From NCBI GenBank assembly GCA_946188345.1, contig CAMHUI010000003.1, positions 1 to 64,000 on the forward strand: a stretch of 64,000 nucleotides of DNA, in the 5' to 3' direction. Shown one piece after another: positions 46,730-56,418 of the stretch. This DNA comes from an uncultured Prevotellaceae bacterium (GTDB lineage Bacteria; Bacteroidota; Bacteroidia; Bacteroidales; Bacteroidaceae). The notes beneath the pieces were generated by a model, which was given only the letters and a program-made list of their open reading frames with translations, searched no databases and was not told where the DNA came from. The stretch's first letter is position 1; the number at the start of each line of letters is the position of its first letter. The translations under genes were made by a program, and so were the position numbers.

Positions 46730-48166
46730 TTATTTCCTGACAATAATGGGGTCGACCCAATCGCTGACGATGGCCTTGCCCTTCTTGCCGAAACACTCGC
46801 AGGGACGTACATGGAATCGCACCCTCCTGTTGGCCGGCAGGTCGGCCTCGCCGAAGACACAGACCGCCTCGCCCTCGTCCTGCTGCTCGCCCAGGAAGAA
46901 CCCGTTGCTGAAGACGCGCTTGGTGCTGACGACCTTGGTATGGTCGACATCCTGCACTTCGGCCTGCACCTCATAGTCGAAGGCCCGCTTACCAGTACGC
47001 TTCTTCAAGACGGTGGGGAAATGAACCACCAGCTGTTTCTGAGCCGTACCGTAGCGGTCCTTGCCGTCGAGACGCGTAATGCAGACCTGGTCACCCTCGG
47101 CAAACTGGGGTGCCTGTGCCTGTCTGCCCCTGTTCTCGAACGAGAGGGGCGCAGCGCCATTGAGCGGAAGGGGGATGATCCAGTTGTCGGCCAAGGGCTG
47201 GTCGTAGACAAACTCATGCTTTTCGAGCGTGATGCAATCGTCGAAGACGGTCATCAGCTGGGCATGCTTGCCGCGGTGCATGTCCGTCATGACGGGCATC
47301 TGCGAAGGAACCTTCTCGCTATTGCCGAAAACCTTGGAGTTCTCGCGACCGCCAAAGGGGATGATGTATTTCATGGAAGCCGTTCCCACACTGGTGAAGG
47401 CTCCCTGCCAGATGGTGCGGTCGTCGGTAAGCGACGTGTGGCTGTGGCCGGAGAAGGCAACGAGGTTGGGATAATGGCTGAACAATTCCGTACTCTTGCC
47501 GTCGTCCTGTCCCCAGGTCCAAGGGGCCGAACACGTGCCTTTGGGATGCATGTGCTGGAAATAGAAGAAGGGCTTGTCGGTTGGGAACTCACGATGGTGT
47601 CTGGCAAAGAATTCCTCCAAGCCAGGGATGCCTTCCCAGTTGACCCAGTGGGCACCGATGAACTTATATCCCTTAACCTCTTTTATATATATAGGCTCCC
47701 ATTTCTCTTTCAGATGTTTCTTCCACACCTCAGCCCGCCGCGGACCGATTTCTTCACGGGTGACTTCTTCTTCGGTCATGTATTTGCGACAATCGCTGTA
47801 GTTCTTTCCTTCAATATCATGGTTGCCATAGACGAAGAGCTTTTCCACGTGGTGGCCGTCGGGAGCCTTGTCCTTGGGGAAGACGGAGTACCAAGTGTCG
47901 GCCAAGGTCTTAATCTGCCGCTCCATGCCCCAGTCGGCCATATCGCCGGCAATAAGCACGGCATCGACTCCCCGGTCACGGAAATAGACAAGGGCCTTCT
48001 CAAGATAGTCATAGGTCTCGGGGGTGGTGATGTGCACATCGCTCATGATGCCCACCTTGAGGCGCGGCTGACCAAGCGTGGCCAGCTTCTTGGCAAAAGC
48101 AGGAAGGTCAAGGCAAAAAGCCCCAGCAAGCATAGCTGTGTTTTGTAAGAAACGTCTTCTGTCCAT
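46730..48166 (-). CDS. Calcineurin-like metallophosphoesterase with Tat-like signal
   Basis: MDRRRFLQNTAMLAGAF; KVGIMSDVHITTPE, LIAGDMADWG, VYGNHDIEG, FSGHSHTSLTDDRT. Confidence 0.88.
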   Translation of the reverse strand: MDRRRFLQNTAMLAGAFCLDLPAFAKKLATLGQPRLKVGIMSDVHITTPETYDYLEKALVYFRDRGVDAVLIAGDMADWGMERQIKTLADTWYSVFPKDKAPDGHHVEKLFVYGNHDIEGKNYSDCRKYMTEEEVTREEIGPRRAEVWKKHLKEKWEPIYIKEVKGYKFIGAHWVNWEGIPGLEEFFARHHREFPTDKPFFYFQHMHPKGTCSAPWTWGQDDGKSTELFSHYPNLVAFSGHSHTSLTDDRTIWQGAFTSVGTASMKYIIPFGGRENSKVFGNSEKVPSQMPVMTDMHRGKHAQLMTVFDDCITLEKHEFVYDQPLADNWIIPLPLNGAAPLSFENRGRQAQAPQFAEGDQVCITRLDGKDRYGTAQKQLVVHFPTVLKKRTGKRAFDYEVQAEVQDVDHTKVVSTKRVFSNGFFLGEQQDEGEAVCVFGEADLPANRRVRFHVRPCECFGKKGKAIVSDWVDPIIVRK

Positions 48167-48172
48167 CGTGCA

Positions 48173-50014
48173 TTATTTTATTAAGAATTTCTTTCCATTC
48201 CGGATATAGATGCCTTTAGATAATGCTGAGTTCGGATTATTGAAAGGCAAATTGACCCGACGGCCCTGAAGGTCGAAGATTACTTGACTTTGAGACTCGT
48301 CAGCAGGCAGGCTGACGCTGGTCGGCTCAGGGTTGGGTTGCAGGTAGAGTTCCATCCAGGTGCACGACTGATTGCGAATGGCATCAACAATGCCCTCGGT
48401 GACAGCAGCAGACCCGTTGTTCTGATTGTCTTGCAACTCAAGATTCAGCCGCATGGTCGAGCCTTCGATGCCGCCTGAGACATCAAGGTCTGCCCAAGGT
48501 ATGGCTGCTTCAACTATATAGTAGGAGTTCTTGTCGACAACGACGGAATGTATTTGCTGTTCATTGTCGGTCATCCACCGCTTCTTAGAGTCATCCCCAT
48601 GTGCAAGCATGACAGAGCCATCGCGGCGTAGGGATATCCAGTGCATACCGGTCAGCGGCGCACGACCACTGCGGTTCTCTACATCGATAAAGAGATTGGC
48701 TGCGTCACCGCTGTTACTGGCAATGGCCTTGACGGTGCGGTCGTTGATGCGGACAAAGACATAAAGCGAGTCGCTGTCGTAGGCGATATCGCCCGCCGTA
48801 CGGACACCCGTGGTTGTGCCTGTCAATATCTGGGTAGCTAAAGGTTGGTAATAACCTTCATTGCGAGTCTGCTTGCCGTCAATTACAGGATGAGAATAAG
48901 GTGCCTGGAGCTTGCTGACCACATAGCCTTTAATCATCTCTATGGCATTGCCCACACCGCCAAGGGCTATCACCTGACCGGTGTCCACGACACAGACGGA
49001 GTTCCACATGACCGTCTGCTGGCTGTCTACATGGAATGGATGCTGAAGCGACTTGAATCCCCGCGCATGCTCATCGCCTAAAGCCACATACATCGACAGC
49101 TTGCCGTCGCGGCCATAGGCCGACTGATAGGACATCACCGTCTCACCCCAAGGCAGCATGCGCAGATAGGGTGCACCGCCTGTTGCATTGGGACAGTAGG
49201 CAAAGTCAAGGGTCTTCTCGCGGTTGGGGCTGTCTTTGTCAACATAATAGTCGTGCCAGTTGACATCGAGCGGGCAGCGAACCGTTGTCGGGAAGAAGTC
49301 GCCAACGCCGGGCCAGCCGTTGTCCTCAATGGTGACAACAATCTCTGACTGGTCTTTCAAGATAATTGGGCATGGCATCCCGTCGCGGTAGCCTTTGCGG
49401 AAACAGACAAATTCAGGCTCCGACCAGGTCTGTCCGCCATCGAACGAACGGCAGACTGAAATGTTCTGCTCGTTACTCGACGTGTAGATACCTTCGTTGG
49501 AGAAATAAAGCTGCAACTCGCCAGAGGGCAGTTCCAGCAGCGACGGTTCCCAACAGCCATCGGAAAAAAGATGTTGGGCGTCGTAGACAAAAATCTCAGG
49601 CCCCCACGTCTCACCATTGTCGGTGGAACGCTTGACACGGATTCCAAACTTGCGGTTTTCTGTATAAGGCTCTTCCGGTCGAGGATTATAGGCTACGACA
49701 ATAGTCCCGTCCTTCAACTGCACAAGGTCGGGAGTGCGCATGCCGATATTGTCGTGGGATGTGGCTATGAGCCTTGCGTCTGACCATACACCTCGCCCCT
49801 CGCTGAAACGCACCTCAATGCCACCATGTTCACAGACGGCCATCAGACGGCCGTCCTGCAACTGCAACATGCGGGCATACCAGCCGGTAGGAAAGACCGT
49901 CTGCCGAGTGGAGGTGTCCCAAAAGATACGGGACCCCCGATAGGGCTCATACTCCACGGCCATGACGGCTCTCGCCATCAGCAGGGTCAGCAATAGGGAA
50001 CAATATCTCTTCAT
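48173..50014 (-). CDS. Asp-box (BNR) propeller glycosidase-like protein + CBM9-like domain (paralogue 3)
   Basis: Start at MKRYCSLLLTLLMARAVMA; GSRIFWDTSTRQTVFPTGWYARMLQLQDGRLMAVCEHGG; STDNGETWGPE, SFDGGQTWSEP; CWEPSLLELPSGELQLYFSNEGIY; tail VIFDLQGRRV...SKGIYIRNGKKFLIK. Confidence 0.82.
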   Translation of the reverse strand: MKRYCSLLLTLLMARAVMAVEYEPYRGSRIFWDTSTRQTVFPTGWYARMLQLQDGRLMAVCEHGGIEVRFSEGRGVWSDARLIATSHDNIGMRTPDLVQLKDGTIVVAYNPRPEEPYTENRKFGIRVKRSTDNGETWGPEIFVYDAQHLFSDGCWEPSLLELPSGELQLYFSNEGIYTSSNEQNISVCRSFDGGQTWSEPEFVCFRKGYRDGMPCPIILKDQSEIVVTIEDNGWPGVGDFFPTTVRCPLDVNWHDYYVDKDSPNREKTLDFAYCPNATGGAPYLRMLPWGETVMSYQSAYGRDGKLSMYVALGDEHARGFKSLQHPFHVDSQQTVMWNSVCVVDTGQVIALGGVGNAIEMIKGYVVSKLQAPYSHPVIDGKQTRNEGYYQPLATQILTGTTTGVRTAGDIAYDSDSLYVFVRINDRTVKAIASNSGDAANLFIDVENRSGRAPLTGMHWISLRRDGSVMLAHGDDSKKRWMTDNEQQIHSVVVDKNSYYIVEAAIPWADLDVSGGIEGSTMRLNLELQDNQNNGSAAVTEGIVDAIRNQSCTWMELYLQPNPEPTSVSLPADESQSQVIFDLQGRRVNLPFNNPNSALSKGIYIRNGKKFLIK

Positions 50015-50112
50015 CTTCTCTTTTTGTTGGATTTCATCCGACCTTTTGACGTTGTCTTCCTCCTTCGCACCTCGGCAAAACAAGCAAGCTTGATTGCTCT
50101 CAGTTTGTCGTC

Positions 50113-50176
50113 GGTTCTCGCCATGGCAAAGCTCAAACAAGTTTGGCTCTGCTCATCTGGCTTAACGAAAACGTTG
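50113..50176 (+). repeat. Dispersed repeat copy (GCTCTGCTCATCTGGCTTAACG family)
   Basis: GGTTCTCGCCATGGCAAAGCTCAAACAAGTTTGGCTCTGCTCATCTGGCTTAACGAAAACGTTGG. Confidence 0.7.
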
Positions 50177-50245
50177 GTTAGGGCATATCCCAGCAGCTCT
50201 GGTTTCCTCTCTTTTGGGGTCTGTCTCTTGACGGTGTTCAAGGGA

Positions 50246-50288
50246 AAGCCCCTCCCGCCCCCCAAACAGTGGGGATTGGGAGGGGCTT
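50246..50288 (-). terminator. G/C-rich hairpin terminator downstream of the SusC/D operon
   Basis: AAGCCCCTCCC ... GGGAGGGGCTT. Confidence 0.65.
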
Positions 50289-50313
50289 GGCTGCAGGATG
50301 CTCACCGCGAGGG

Positions 50314-51330
50314 TTACTCTGCCGGAGCGAAGTAGATGCGCGTGGTGGCCTTCACGGCGGGGTTCTCGGTGCTGGTGCGCACAAGGGTGTATTCCACTCC
50401 CTGCCGTGTCAGGTCGATGGCTGAGCCGGAGGGCTGTTCCACTCCGTCGGCATAGAAGACGGCGTCGGCATCGGCCGTATAGGTGAGGGTGAGGGGTCCG
50501 GCGGTTTCAGGCAGGGCGGAATAGGTGTAGGTCAGCATGTCCTGATAGTAGGCATTGCGAACGAGCGTGAGCGCTGCGTCGCCGGCTTTTACGTTGCTGA
50601 GCTCAGGATAGATGATGCCATACAGCGTGTATTCCCGCTCGGCTCCTGAGGGTGCCACGGCACGTATCTCGTGCTTCTTCGAGAGGTCGAACTTGCTCTT
50701 GTTGTAGTTGTATTCGGCGCCATCGATATAGAGCACGATGTTGTCGGACTCGAGGGTGAAGGCGAGTCGCTGGTTGGTGGGCCTGAGGTTAATCTCCTTG
50801 TTGTTGTTCACCTGCTTGGTAGGAAGGGCGAGCACCCAGTCGTGGTCGTTGATGGCCTCGGCAATGTAGACGTTAGGAGCAATGTTGGCATAGATGCTCT
50901 CAATCTTGGTTGCATTGTCGCTGACGGTTACCTCAAACTCCTTGATGTCAATCTGCTGGTTGTCGCCAAGGTAGGTGTCATAGGTAGAGGCAATGACGGT
51001 GACGGTATAGGTACCGGGTGTGGTATAGGCATAGGTGAATACGCCTTTGTTGAGCACGAAGCCGGTATTGCTCTCTGCACGCTTGGCATACTCATGCATA
51101 TTGTCGCCCGTGAAGACTACCACCTGGTCGGCAACACCTGTGAAGGTGAGTTCCATTGACTCATTGACGTTGAGGTCGGTCTTGGAGACGTTGAAGATGG
51201 CCTGCGGAGTGCGGGCTTCTTCGTTGTCGCTGGTGCAGGAACCGAGGAAGGCTACTGCCATCAGGCAGATGGTGAGTGCGGCCATTGCCGGTTTCATGAC
51301 TCTTTGAATGATATTCATATTTGCTTTCAT
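50314..51330 (-). CDS. SusE/F-position surface lipoprotein (PKD-like)
   Basis: Lipobox VAFLGSCTSDNEE; PKD-like YAYTTPGTYTVTVIAST; located after SusD. Confidence 0.7.
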   Translation of the reverse strand: MKANMNIIQRVMKPAMAALTICLMAVAFLGSCTSDNEEARTPQAIFNVSKTDLNVNESMELTFTGVADQVVVFTGDNMHEYAKRAESNTGFVLNKGVFTYAYTTPGTYTVTVIASTYDTYLGDNQQIDIKEFEVTVSDNATKIESIYANIAPNVYIAEAINDHDWVLALPTKQVNNNKEINLRPTNQRLAFTLESDNIVLYIDGAEYNYNKSKFDLSKKHEIRAVAPSGAEREYTLYGIIYPELSNVKAGDAALTLVRNAYYQDMLTYTYSALPETAGPLTLTYTADADAVFYADGVEQPSGSAIDLTRQGVEYTLVRTSTENPAVKATTRIYFAPAE

Positions 51331-51371
51331 ATCTTTATCAGTCTATAAGTTTTATATTTGCAGACTCCAGT

Positions 51372-51420
51372 CACTAAACTCTAAACTCTAAACTCTAAAC
51401 TTTCAACTCTAAACTCTAAA
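51372..51420. repeat. Heptamer array, 7 units, next to the SusD stop codon
   Basis: CACTAAA CTCTAAA CTCTAAA CTCTAAA CTTTCAA CTCTAAA CTCTAAA. Confidence 0.93.
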
Positions 51421-51422
51421 CT

Positions 51423-53111
51423 TTAGTATCCCGGGTTCTGCTCAACAACGCTGTTGGAGAGGTCGATGGTGTTCTGCGGGATGGGGAACACCTCGTTGAC
51501 TCCCTTGCGGAAGAAACGTCCGCGGTTGTTCGGGCGGCTGGCACCGAAGGTGTGAAGCACCTCGGCGGCACGTCCCTGGCGGACGAGGTCGAAGAAGCGG
51601 TCCCACTCGAAGGCGAACTCCATGCGGCGCTCCTGCCAAATCTGATCACGGATCTGACCATAGCTGCCTGGCTTATAGAGAGCGGTGCTGTTGTTGATGG
51701 TATTGACCTGGGCCTTACACTTGTTGAGCTGGGCGAGGGCTCCCTCACGGTCGCCGCACTCATTCAGGGCCTCGGCATACATCAGCACGACTTCGGGATA
51801 GCGGATGACACGACGGTTGCACTGGTTGTCGCCGTCGTACTTAGGATAGTCCTTCTGAGGGATGTACCACTTCAACGTTACATAGTGGCCTTCGATGTTC
51901 TGCCAGATGATGCCGTCAGGGGTATCCTGCTGGTGGTGGATTATGAACTCCTTCTCTCGACGGACATCACCTGATGTGAAGATGACACCGAGCAGGTCGT
52001 TGGTGCACCACATCTGGTTGCTGTTGAAGAGATAGATACCAGAGCCTTCGTTGGTGTCGCCAGAGGTACCGTCGGCACTCTCATGGAATACAACTTCGAA
52101 GACGGAGCTGCGGCAGAACTCACCATCCTTATACCACTGATAGATATAGGAGTAGCGGTCGCCGTTGTGAAGCAGGTTGCCATAGGTATCACGATATTCC
52201 AGGCTGTAGACGCTGCTCAGCGGGTCAAGGGGCGTGTCGAAGTTCTCATAGGGGTCACCCTCAGCAGCCTCAGCCAGCGGCTTGAACCACAGGCGCTTGC
52301 GCAGGGCTTCCCAGTCTTCGGAGCCATCATACTGGACCATCTGTCCGTAGGTCATGGTCGTACCACCCACGAAGTAGTCACCCATCTCCTTCAACTGCTG
52401 CCACTTCTCAGACTCCACGCCGGGCTTGGCCTGATACATCAGTACTTTCATCAGCAGGGCAACGGCAGCACCCTTGGTTGCCTTACCCTTGTTGTTGCCG
52501 TCGTAGGTGACGGGGAGCATCAGGGCTGCCTCGCGAAGGTCTTTCTCAATATAGGCATAGCACTCTTCGAGGGTGTTGCGCGGAATGATGAGCTCTGCGA
52601 CGGTCTCTGTCTCAGGACGGATGGGCACTCCACCGAAGGTCTTCACCAAGTTGAAGTAGAAGAAGGCACGGAGGAACTTGGCCTGACCGTAGATTTGACG
52701 GACGGCCAGATAGGTGTTGTAGTTGGTGGTGGAAATCTTCACCTTATCCATATTGGCAATCACCTGATTGGCACGGTGGACACCACGATAGTTTACCTGC
52801 CAACGCTGCAGAATCCAAGTATTCGATGTGTCGAACTGGAACTGCACCAGCTGTCCCATCTGCGAGGAGAGACCTTCATCGCCACCAAGCACGTTGTCGG
52901 CCGTTGCTTCGCCGAAACGCCACTCCTGGTCGTTGTAGCTGTCACTCTGCAGAATGTCGTAAGTGGCATTGAGTGCCTCCTGAATTTCTCTCTGTGTCTG
53001 GAAGAAAGTCTCATCAGTGGCATAGCCTTCTATTTCCTTGTCAAGGAAGTCGCTGCAGCTGGTCAGTGCCAAGGCTGCAAGCAAGGAAAAGCCTAAAAAT
53101 ATTTTCTTCAT
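51423..53111 (-). CDS. SusD/RagB family nutrient-binding lipoprotein
   Basis: AALALTSCSDFLDKEIEGYATDETFFQTQREIQEALNATYD; GQAKFLRAFFYFNLVKTFGGVPI; RRMEFAFEWDRFFDLVR. Confidence 0.95.
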   Translation of the reverse strand: MKKIFLGFSLLAALALTSCSDFLDKEIEGYATDETFFQTQREIQEALNATYDILQSDSYNDQEWRFGEATADNVLGGDEGLSSQMGQLVQFQFDTSNTWILQRWQVNYRGVHRANQVIANMDKVKISTTNYNTYLAVRQIYGQAKFLRAFFYFNLVKTFGGVPIRPETETVAELIIPRNTLEECYAYIEKDLREAALMLPVTYDGNNKGKATKGAAVALLMKVLMYQAKPGVESEKWQQLKEMGDYFVGGTTMTYGQMVQYDGSEDWEALRKRLWFKPLAEAAEGDPYENFDTPLDPLSSVYSLEYRDTYGNLLHNGDRYSYIYQWYKDGEFCRSSVFEVVFHESADGTSGDTNEGSGIYLFNSNQMWCTNDLLGVIFTSGDVRREKEFIIHHQQDTPDGIIWQNIEGHYVTLKWYIPQKDYPKYDGDNQCNRRVIRYPEVVLMYAEALNECGDREGALAQLNKCKAQVNTINNSTALYKPGSYGQIRDQIWQERRMEFAFEWDRFFDLVRQGRAAEVLHTFGASRPNNRGRFFRKGVNEVFPIPQNTIDLSNSVVEQNPGY

Positions 53112-53131
53112 ATCTGTATCCTCCTTCTTTA

Positions 53132-56100
53132 TTAGATTCCAAGTTTAACACCAAAAGTGAACGAGCGGGCCTGCGGGTAGTTACCATGGTCTACGCCGAG
53201 GTTGATATTGTTACCCTCAGTGCCTACCACCTTACCTACTTCCGGGTCGAAACCGTTGTAGCCGGTGAAGGTCAACAGATTGTAACCTGTGAGCGACAGT
53301 GCGAGACTCGACACCTTCAGCTTGTCAAGGATGGCCTGCGGGAAGGTATAAGAGAGTCTCATTTCCTTCAGACGGACGTATGAACCGTCGTGCACGAAGA
53401 AGTCGCTGGCACGGAAGTTCTTGTTGTTGCTGTTGCTGCGCAGGTCGGGAACCGTGGCATCGAGGTTCATCGGGAAGAAGTCGCGGTCCATACCCTCAAT
53501 CTGACCTGACCAGTGCTGTTCGCGAAGGTCGGCATAAACGTTGCCGTTGTTGGCGTTGTAGAGCGTATAGTCCATGACGTTGAAAATCTTGTTTCCAGCT
53601 TGTCCCTGGAAGAAGATACTCAGGTCGATATTCTTGTAGCCCACAGCCAGAGGCACACCAAAGACGAACTTGGGGATAGGCGAACCAAGGAAGGTACGGT
53701 CTTCAGCAGTGATGCGACCGTCGCCGTTGAGGTCCTTGAAGCGGAAGTCTCCAGGGAATGTGGTCTGCTCCCAAGAGTTCTTACCAAAGTCATATTGAGC
53801 ACTCTGTGCAACTTCGTCGAAGTTCTGGAAGATGCCGTCTGTTACATAGCCGTAGAACGAGCCGATGGGCTGTCCGACAACAGTCTTCGTGACGGGGTCG
53901 GAGATGTCGAGGCCGACAGCGTTACCCCAGATAGGTTCATTGCCCGTGCCGAGGCTGAGCACCTTGTTCTTAATCCATGAGAGGTTGAAACCTACTTCAT
54001 AATGCCAGTCCTTACCGATGCGGTCCTGCCACTTGGCCTCATATTCCCAACCATAGTTCTTGACAGAACCGGCGTTGGTCATCGGGGCGGAGTTAAGACC
54101 TGCCTCAGAGACGGTCGGTACGCGAATCAACATGTCGGTGGTCTTGCGGTTGAAATATTCAACAGTCAATGACAGACGGTTGTTGAAGAAGGTCAGGTCG
54201 ACACCAACATTGTAGTTCTCACTCTTTTCCCACACGATGTCGGGGTTACCCAGGACGGTTGCCGTGGTACCGGGATAAATGGACTCTTTCAGGCCGATGG
54301 GATAGTTGTAGCCTGTTGAGAGATAGGTGTAGCGTGCGAGCTCGTCGATACGGCTGTTACCCAGCTTACCCCATCCTACACGCAGCTTACCATAGGAGAG
54401 GAAGTCGTTCTGGGTGAGGAAGTTCATGAACTTTTCATTCGTAAAGCGCCATCCGAGGGAGACAGAGGGGAAGAAGCCCCACTTATTGCCTTTGGCAAAC
54501 TTCGATGAGCCGTCGTAACGCATGTTGGCCTGCAGCAGATAGGTCTCGCGGAAGTTATAGTTCAGTCGGCCGATGAGACCGATGGCACTCCACTGAGTGG
54601 GACGTCCGTATACCTTATCACCGGTATAGGCCATATTGAAGTAACGGAAAGCAGACTCGTTGGTAGGTGTACCTTTGCGGCTTCCGTCGATGTAGTCGTA
54701 CTTATAGTTTTCAGCTGTCTGACCGGCAAGCACAGTGACGTGGTGGTCTTTGTTTTCCCACATGAAGGTCAGCAGGTTGTTGATTTCCCACTTGTCGGTG
54801 TTGGTGCGGGTCTGGCTGACGGTGGTCAGCGTTCCAATTCCGAAGTCTTCATCAAGACCCCAGGCCATACTGAAGTTGTTGGCCTGTGCCGTAGCATTGT
54901 AGTAAGAAGCCTTGAACTGGTAGTTCAGATACTTGCAAATCTTTGCATCGAGGCTGAGGTTCATGTCCAGACGCTGGCTCTTGCGGAATGACTGATAGCG
55001 GTCGATGGTGGCAATGGGGTTGTCGGCGTACCAATAGCCCTTGCTGTCGTGAAGATACTCCATCGGGCTGTATTTCAGTGCCTTCTGGAGGATACTTGAT
55101 GAACCTTCGGGCACTCCGTTGCGTCCGTCGCTGGTGAAGGCCATGTTGCCGGTCATCTTCAGCCACTTGGCCAGCTTGGTGGTGACGTTCAGACGGGCGT
55201 TGAAGCGCTCGTAGTCGGAGGTCTTCACGATACCGTTCTCACGATAGTAGCTTGTGGAGGCCATATACTGTGTGCGGTCGCTACCGCCGGAGACGCTCAG
55301 ACCGTGCTGTGTCTTCATACCGGTGCGGGTAATGGCATCCCAGTAGTTGCCGGCAGAGTTGTGGCGGATGGTATCGAGTTCGAACACTTTGCGTTCGTCA
55401 AGATAATAGTCGCCATTGGCATCTTTCGACATGTAAAGCTGTCCGTCGATGGAGTAGCGGTTGTTGGTGCGGTGGATATAGTCTGACATGAGGGCGAAGT
55501 CTTCGGGACCCATCACGTCGATGACTTTCCAAGGATTCGATATACCGACGTAGCCGTCGTAGGTAACCTTGATCTTACCTTCCTTACCACTCTTGGTGGT
55601 GATGGCTACGACACCGTTGGCGGCACGTGAGCCGTAGACGGCGCTGGAGGCTGCATCCTTGAATATTTCTACGTTTTCAATGTCGTTGGGGTTCAGATAG
55701 TCTATGTCGTCGACAATAAATCCGTCGACCACATAGAGGGGGTCAGAGTCGTTGACCGTACCCACACCGCGCAGCTGGATGGTGGTCTTACCGCCAGGGG
55801 CACCGGTGTTCTGAATGATGTTCACACCTGCTGCGCGTCCTTGCAGGGCCTGCAGGGTTGAGGAGACAGGAATGTTGTTGATATCCTTTCCAGATATGGA
55901 TGAAATTGATCCGGTTACGTCGCTCTTTTTCTGGACGCCATAACCGATGACAATGAGTTCGTCAAGCTGTGCCACGTCGGGGGTCATCTCTATGTTGATG
56001 CTGTTGCGGCCTTTGACGGATTCCTCAATGGTCTTGTAGCCCATGTAGGTGAAGACGAGGGTTGCGTCTGACGGTACGCTGATGGCATATTCACCGTCAA

Positions 56101-56281
56101 TGTTAGTTACTGCTCCGGATGACGGGTTGCCTTTTTCCTTGATGGTAAGGCCTATCATCGGTTCTTGTGTTTGTTTGTCTACAACGACACCTTTCACCAT
56201 GACCTTTTGGGCATAGGTGACAGTTGCGAAAAGTGCAAGCAGTAGGAGCGTTGCGAGTCTTTTCTTCTCGTGTTTACGCAT
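53132..56281 (-). CDS. SusC/RagA family TonB-linked outer membrane protein
   Basis: VVDKQTQEPMIGLTIKEKGNPSSGAVTNIDGEYAI; VIGYGVQKKSDVTGSISS; VYGSRAANGVVAITTKSGK; IFFQGQAGNKIF. Confidence 0.97.
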   Translation of the reverse strand: MRKHEKKRLATLLLLALFATVTYAQKVMVKGVVVDKQTQEPMIGLTIKEKGNPSSGAVTNIDGEYAISVPSDATLVFTYMGYKTIEESVKGRNSINIEMTPDVAQLDELIVIGYGVQKKSDVTGSISSISGKDINNIPVSSTLQALQGRAAGVNIIQNTGAPGGKTTIQLRGVGTVNDSDPLYVVDGFIVDDIDYLNPNDIENVEIFKDAASSAVYGSRAANGVVAITTKSGKEGKIKVTYDGYVGISNPWKVIDVMGPEDFALMSDYIHRTNNRYSIDGQLYMSKDANGDYYLDERKVFELDTIRHNSAGNYWDAITRTGMKTQHGLSVSGGSDRTQYMASTSYYRENGIVKTSDYERFNARLNVTTKLAKWLKMTGNMAFTSDGRNGVPEGSSSILQKALKYSPMEYLHDSKGYWYADNPIATIDRYQSFRKSQRLDMNLSLDAKICKYLNYQFKASYYNATAQANNFSMAWGLDEDFGIGTLTTVSQTRTNTDKWEINNLLTFMWENKDHHVTVLAGQTAENYKYDYIDGSRKGTPTNESAFRYFNMAYTGDKVYGRPTQWSAIGLIGRLNYNFRETYLLQANMRYDGSSKFAKGNKWGFFPSVSLGWRFTNEKFMNFLTQNDFLSYGKLRVGWGKLGNSRIDELARYTYLSTGYNYPIGLKESIYPGTTATVLGNPDIVWEKSENYNVGVDLTFFNNRLSLTVEYFNRKTTDMLIRVPTVSEAGLNSAPMTNAGSVKNYGWEYEAKWQDRIGKDWHYEVGFNLSWIKNKVLSLGTGNEPIWGNAVGLDISDPVTKTVVGQPIGSFYGYVTDGIFQNFDEVAQSAQYDFGKNSWEQTTFPGDFRFKDLNGDGRITAEDRTFLGSPIPKFVFGVPLAVGYKNIDLSIFFQGQAGNKIFNVMDYTLYNANNGNVYADLREQHWSGQIEGMDRDFFPMNLDATVPDLRSNSNNKNFRASDFFVHDGSYVRLKEMRLSYTFPQAILDKLKVSSLALSLTGYNLLTFTGYNGFDPEVGKVVGTEGNNINLGVDHGNYPQARSFTFGVKLGI

Positions 56282-56301
56282 AGGATTGTTATTAAAAAGT
56301 G

Positions 56302-56407
56302 AAGCCCCCTCCCAATTTCCCCTGGAGGTGGGACCATTATTATATAATAAATATGTATTGGGAAAAGGCCCCCTCCCTCCCCGGATGGGGAGGTTGGGAG
56401 GGGGCTT
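56302..56407 (-). repeat. G/C-rich inverted repeats (terminator/attenuator-like) between the ELWxxDGT gene and susC
   Basis: AAGCCCCCTCCCAA (56302-56315) and TTGGGAGGGGGCTT (56394-56407), with a nested hairpin followed by CCTTTTCCC on the minus strand. Confidence 0.65.
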
Positions 56408-56418
56408 TATAGAGTGAG

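Noticed and set aside
46811-48148. 445-aa plus-strand ORF
   Set aside because: Antisense to the metallophosphoesterase, whose catalytic motifs are clear.
32820-50014. Canonical sialic-acid utilisation locus
   Set aside because: Asp-box propellers are present, but no nan genes or sialate esterase are recognisable, so sialic acid is not supported as substrate.
50011-50265. ORF with FVKPDEQSQTCLSFAMAR
   Set aside because: Overlaps a dispersed repeat copy and a terminator; probably a repeat-derived spurious ORF.
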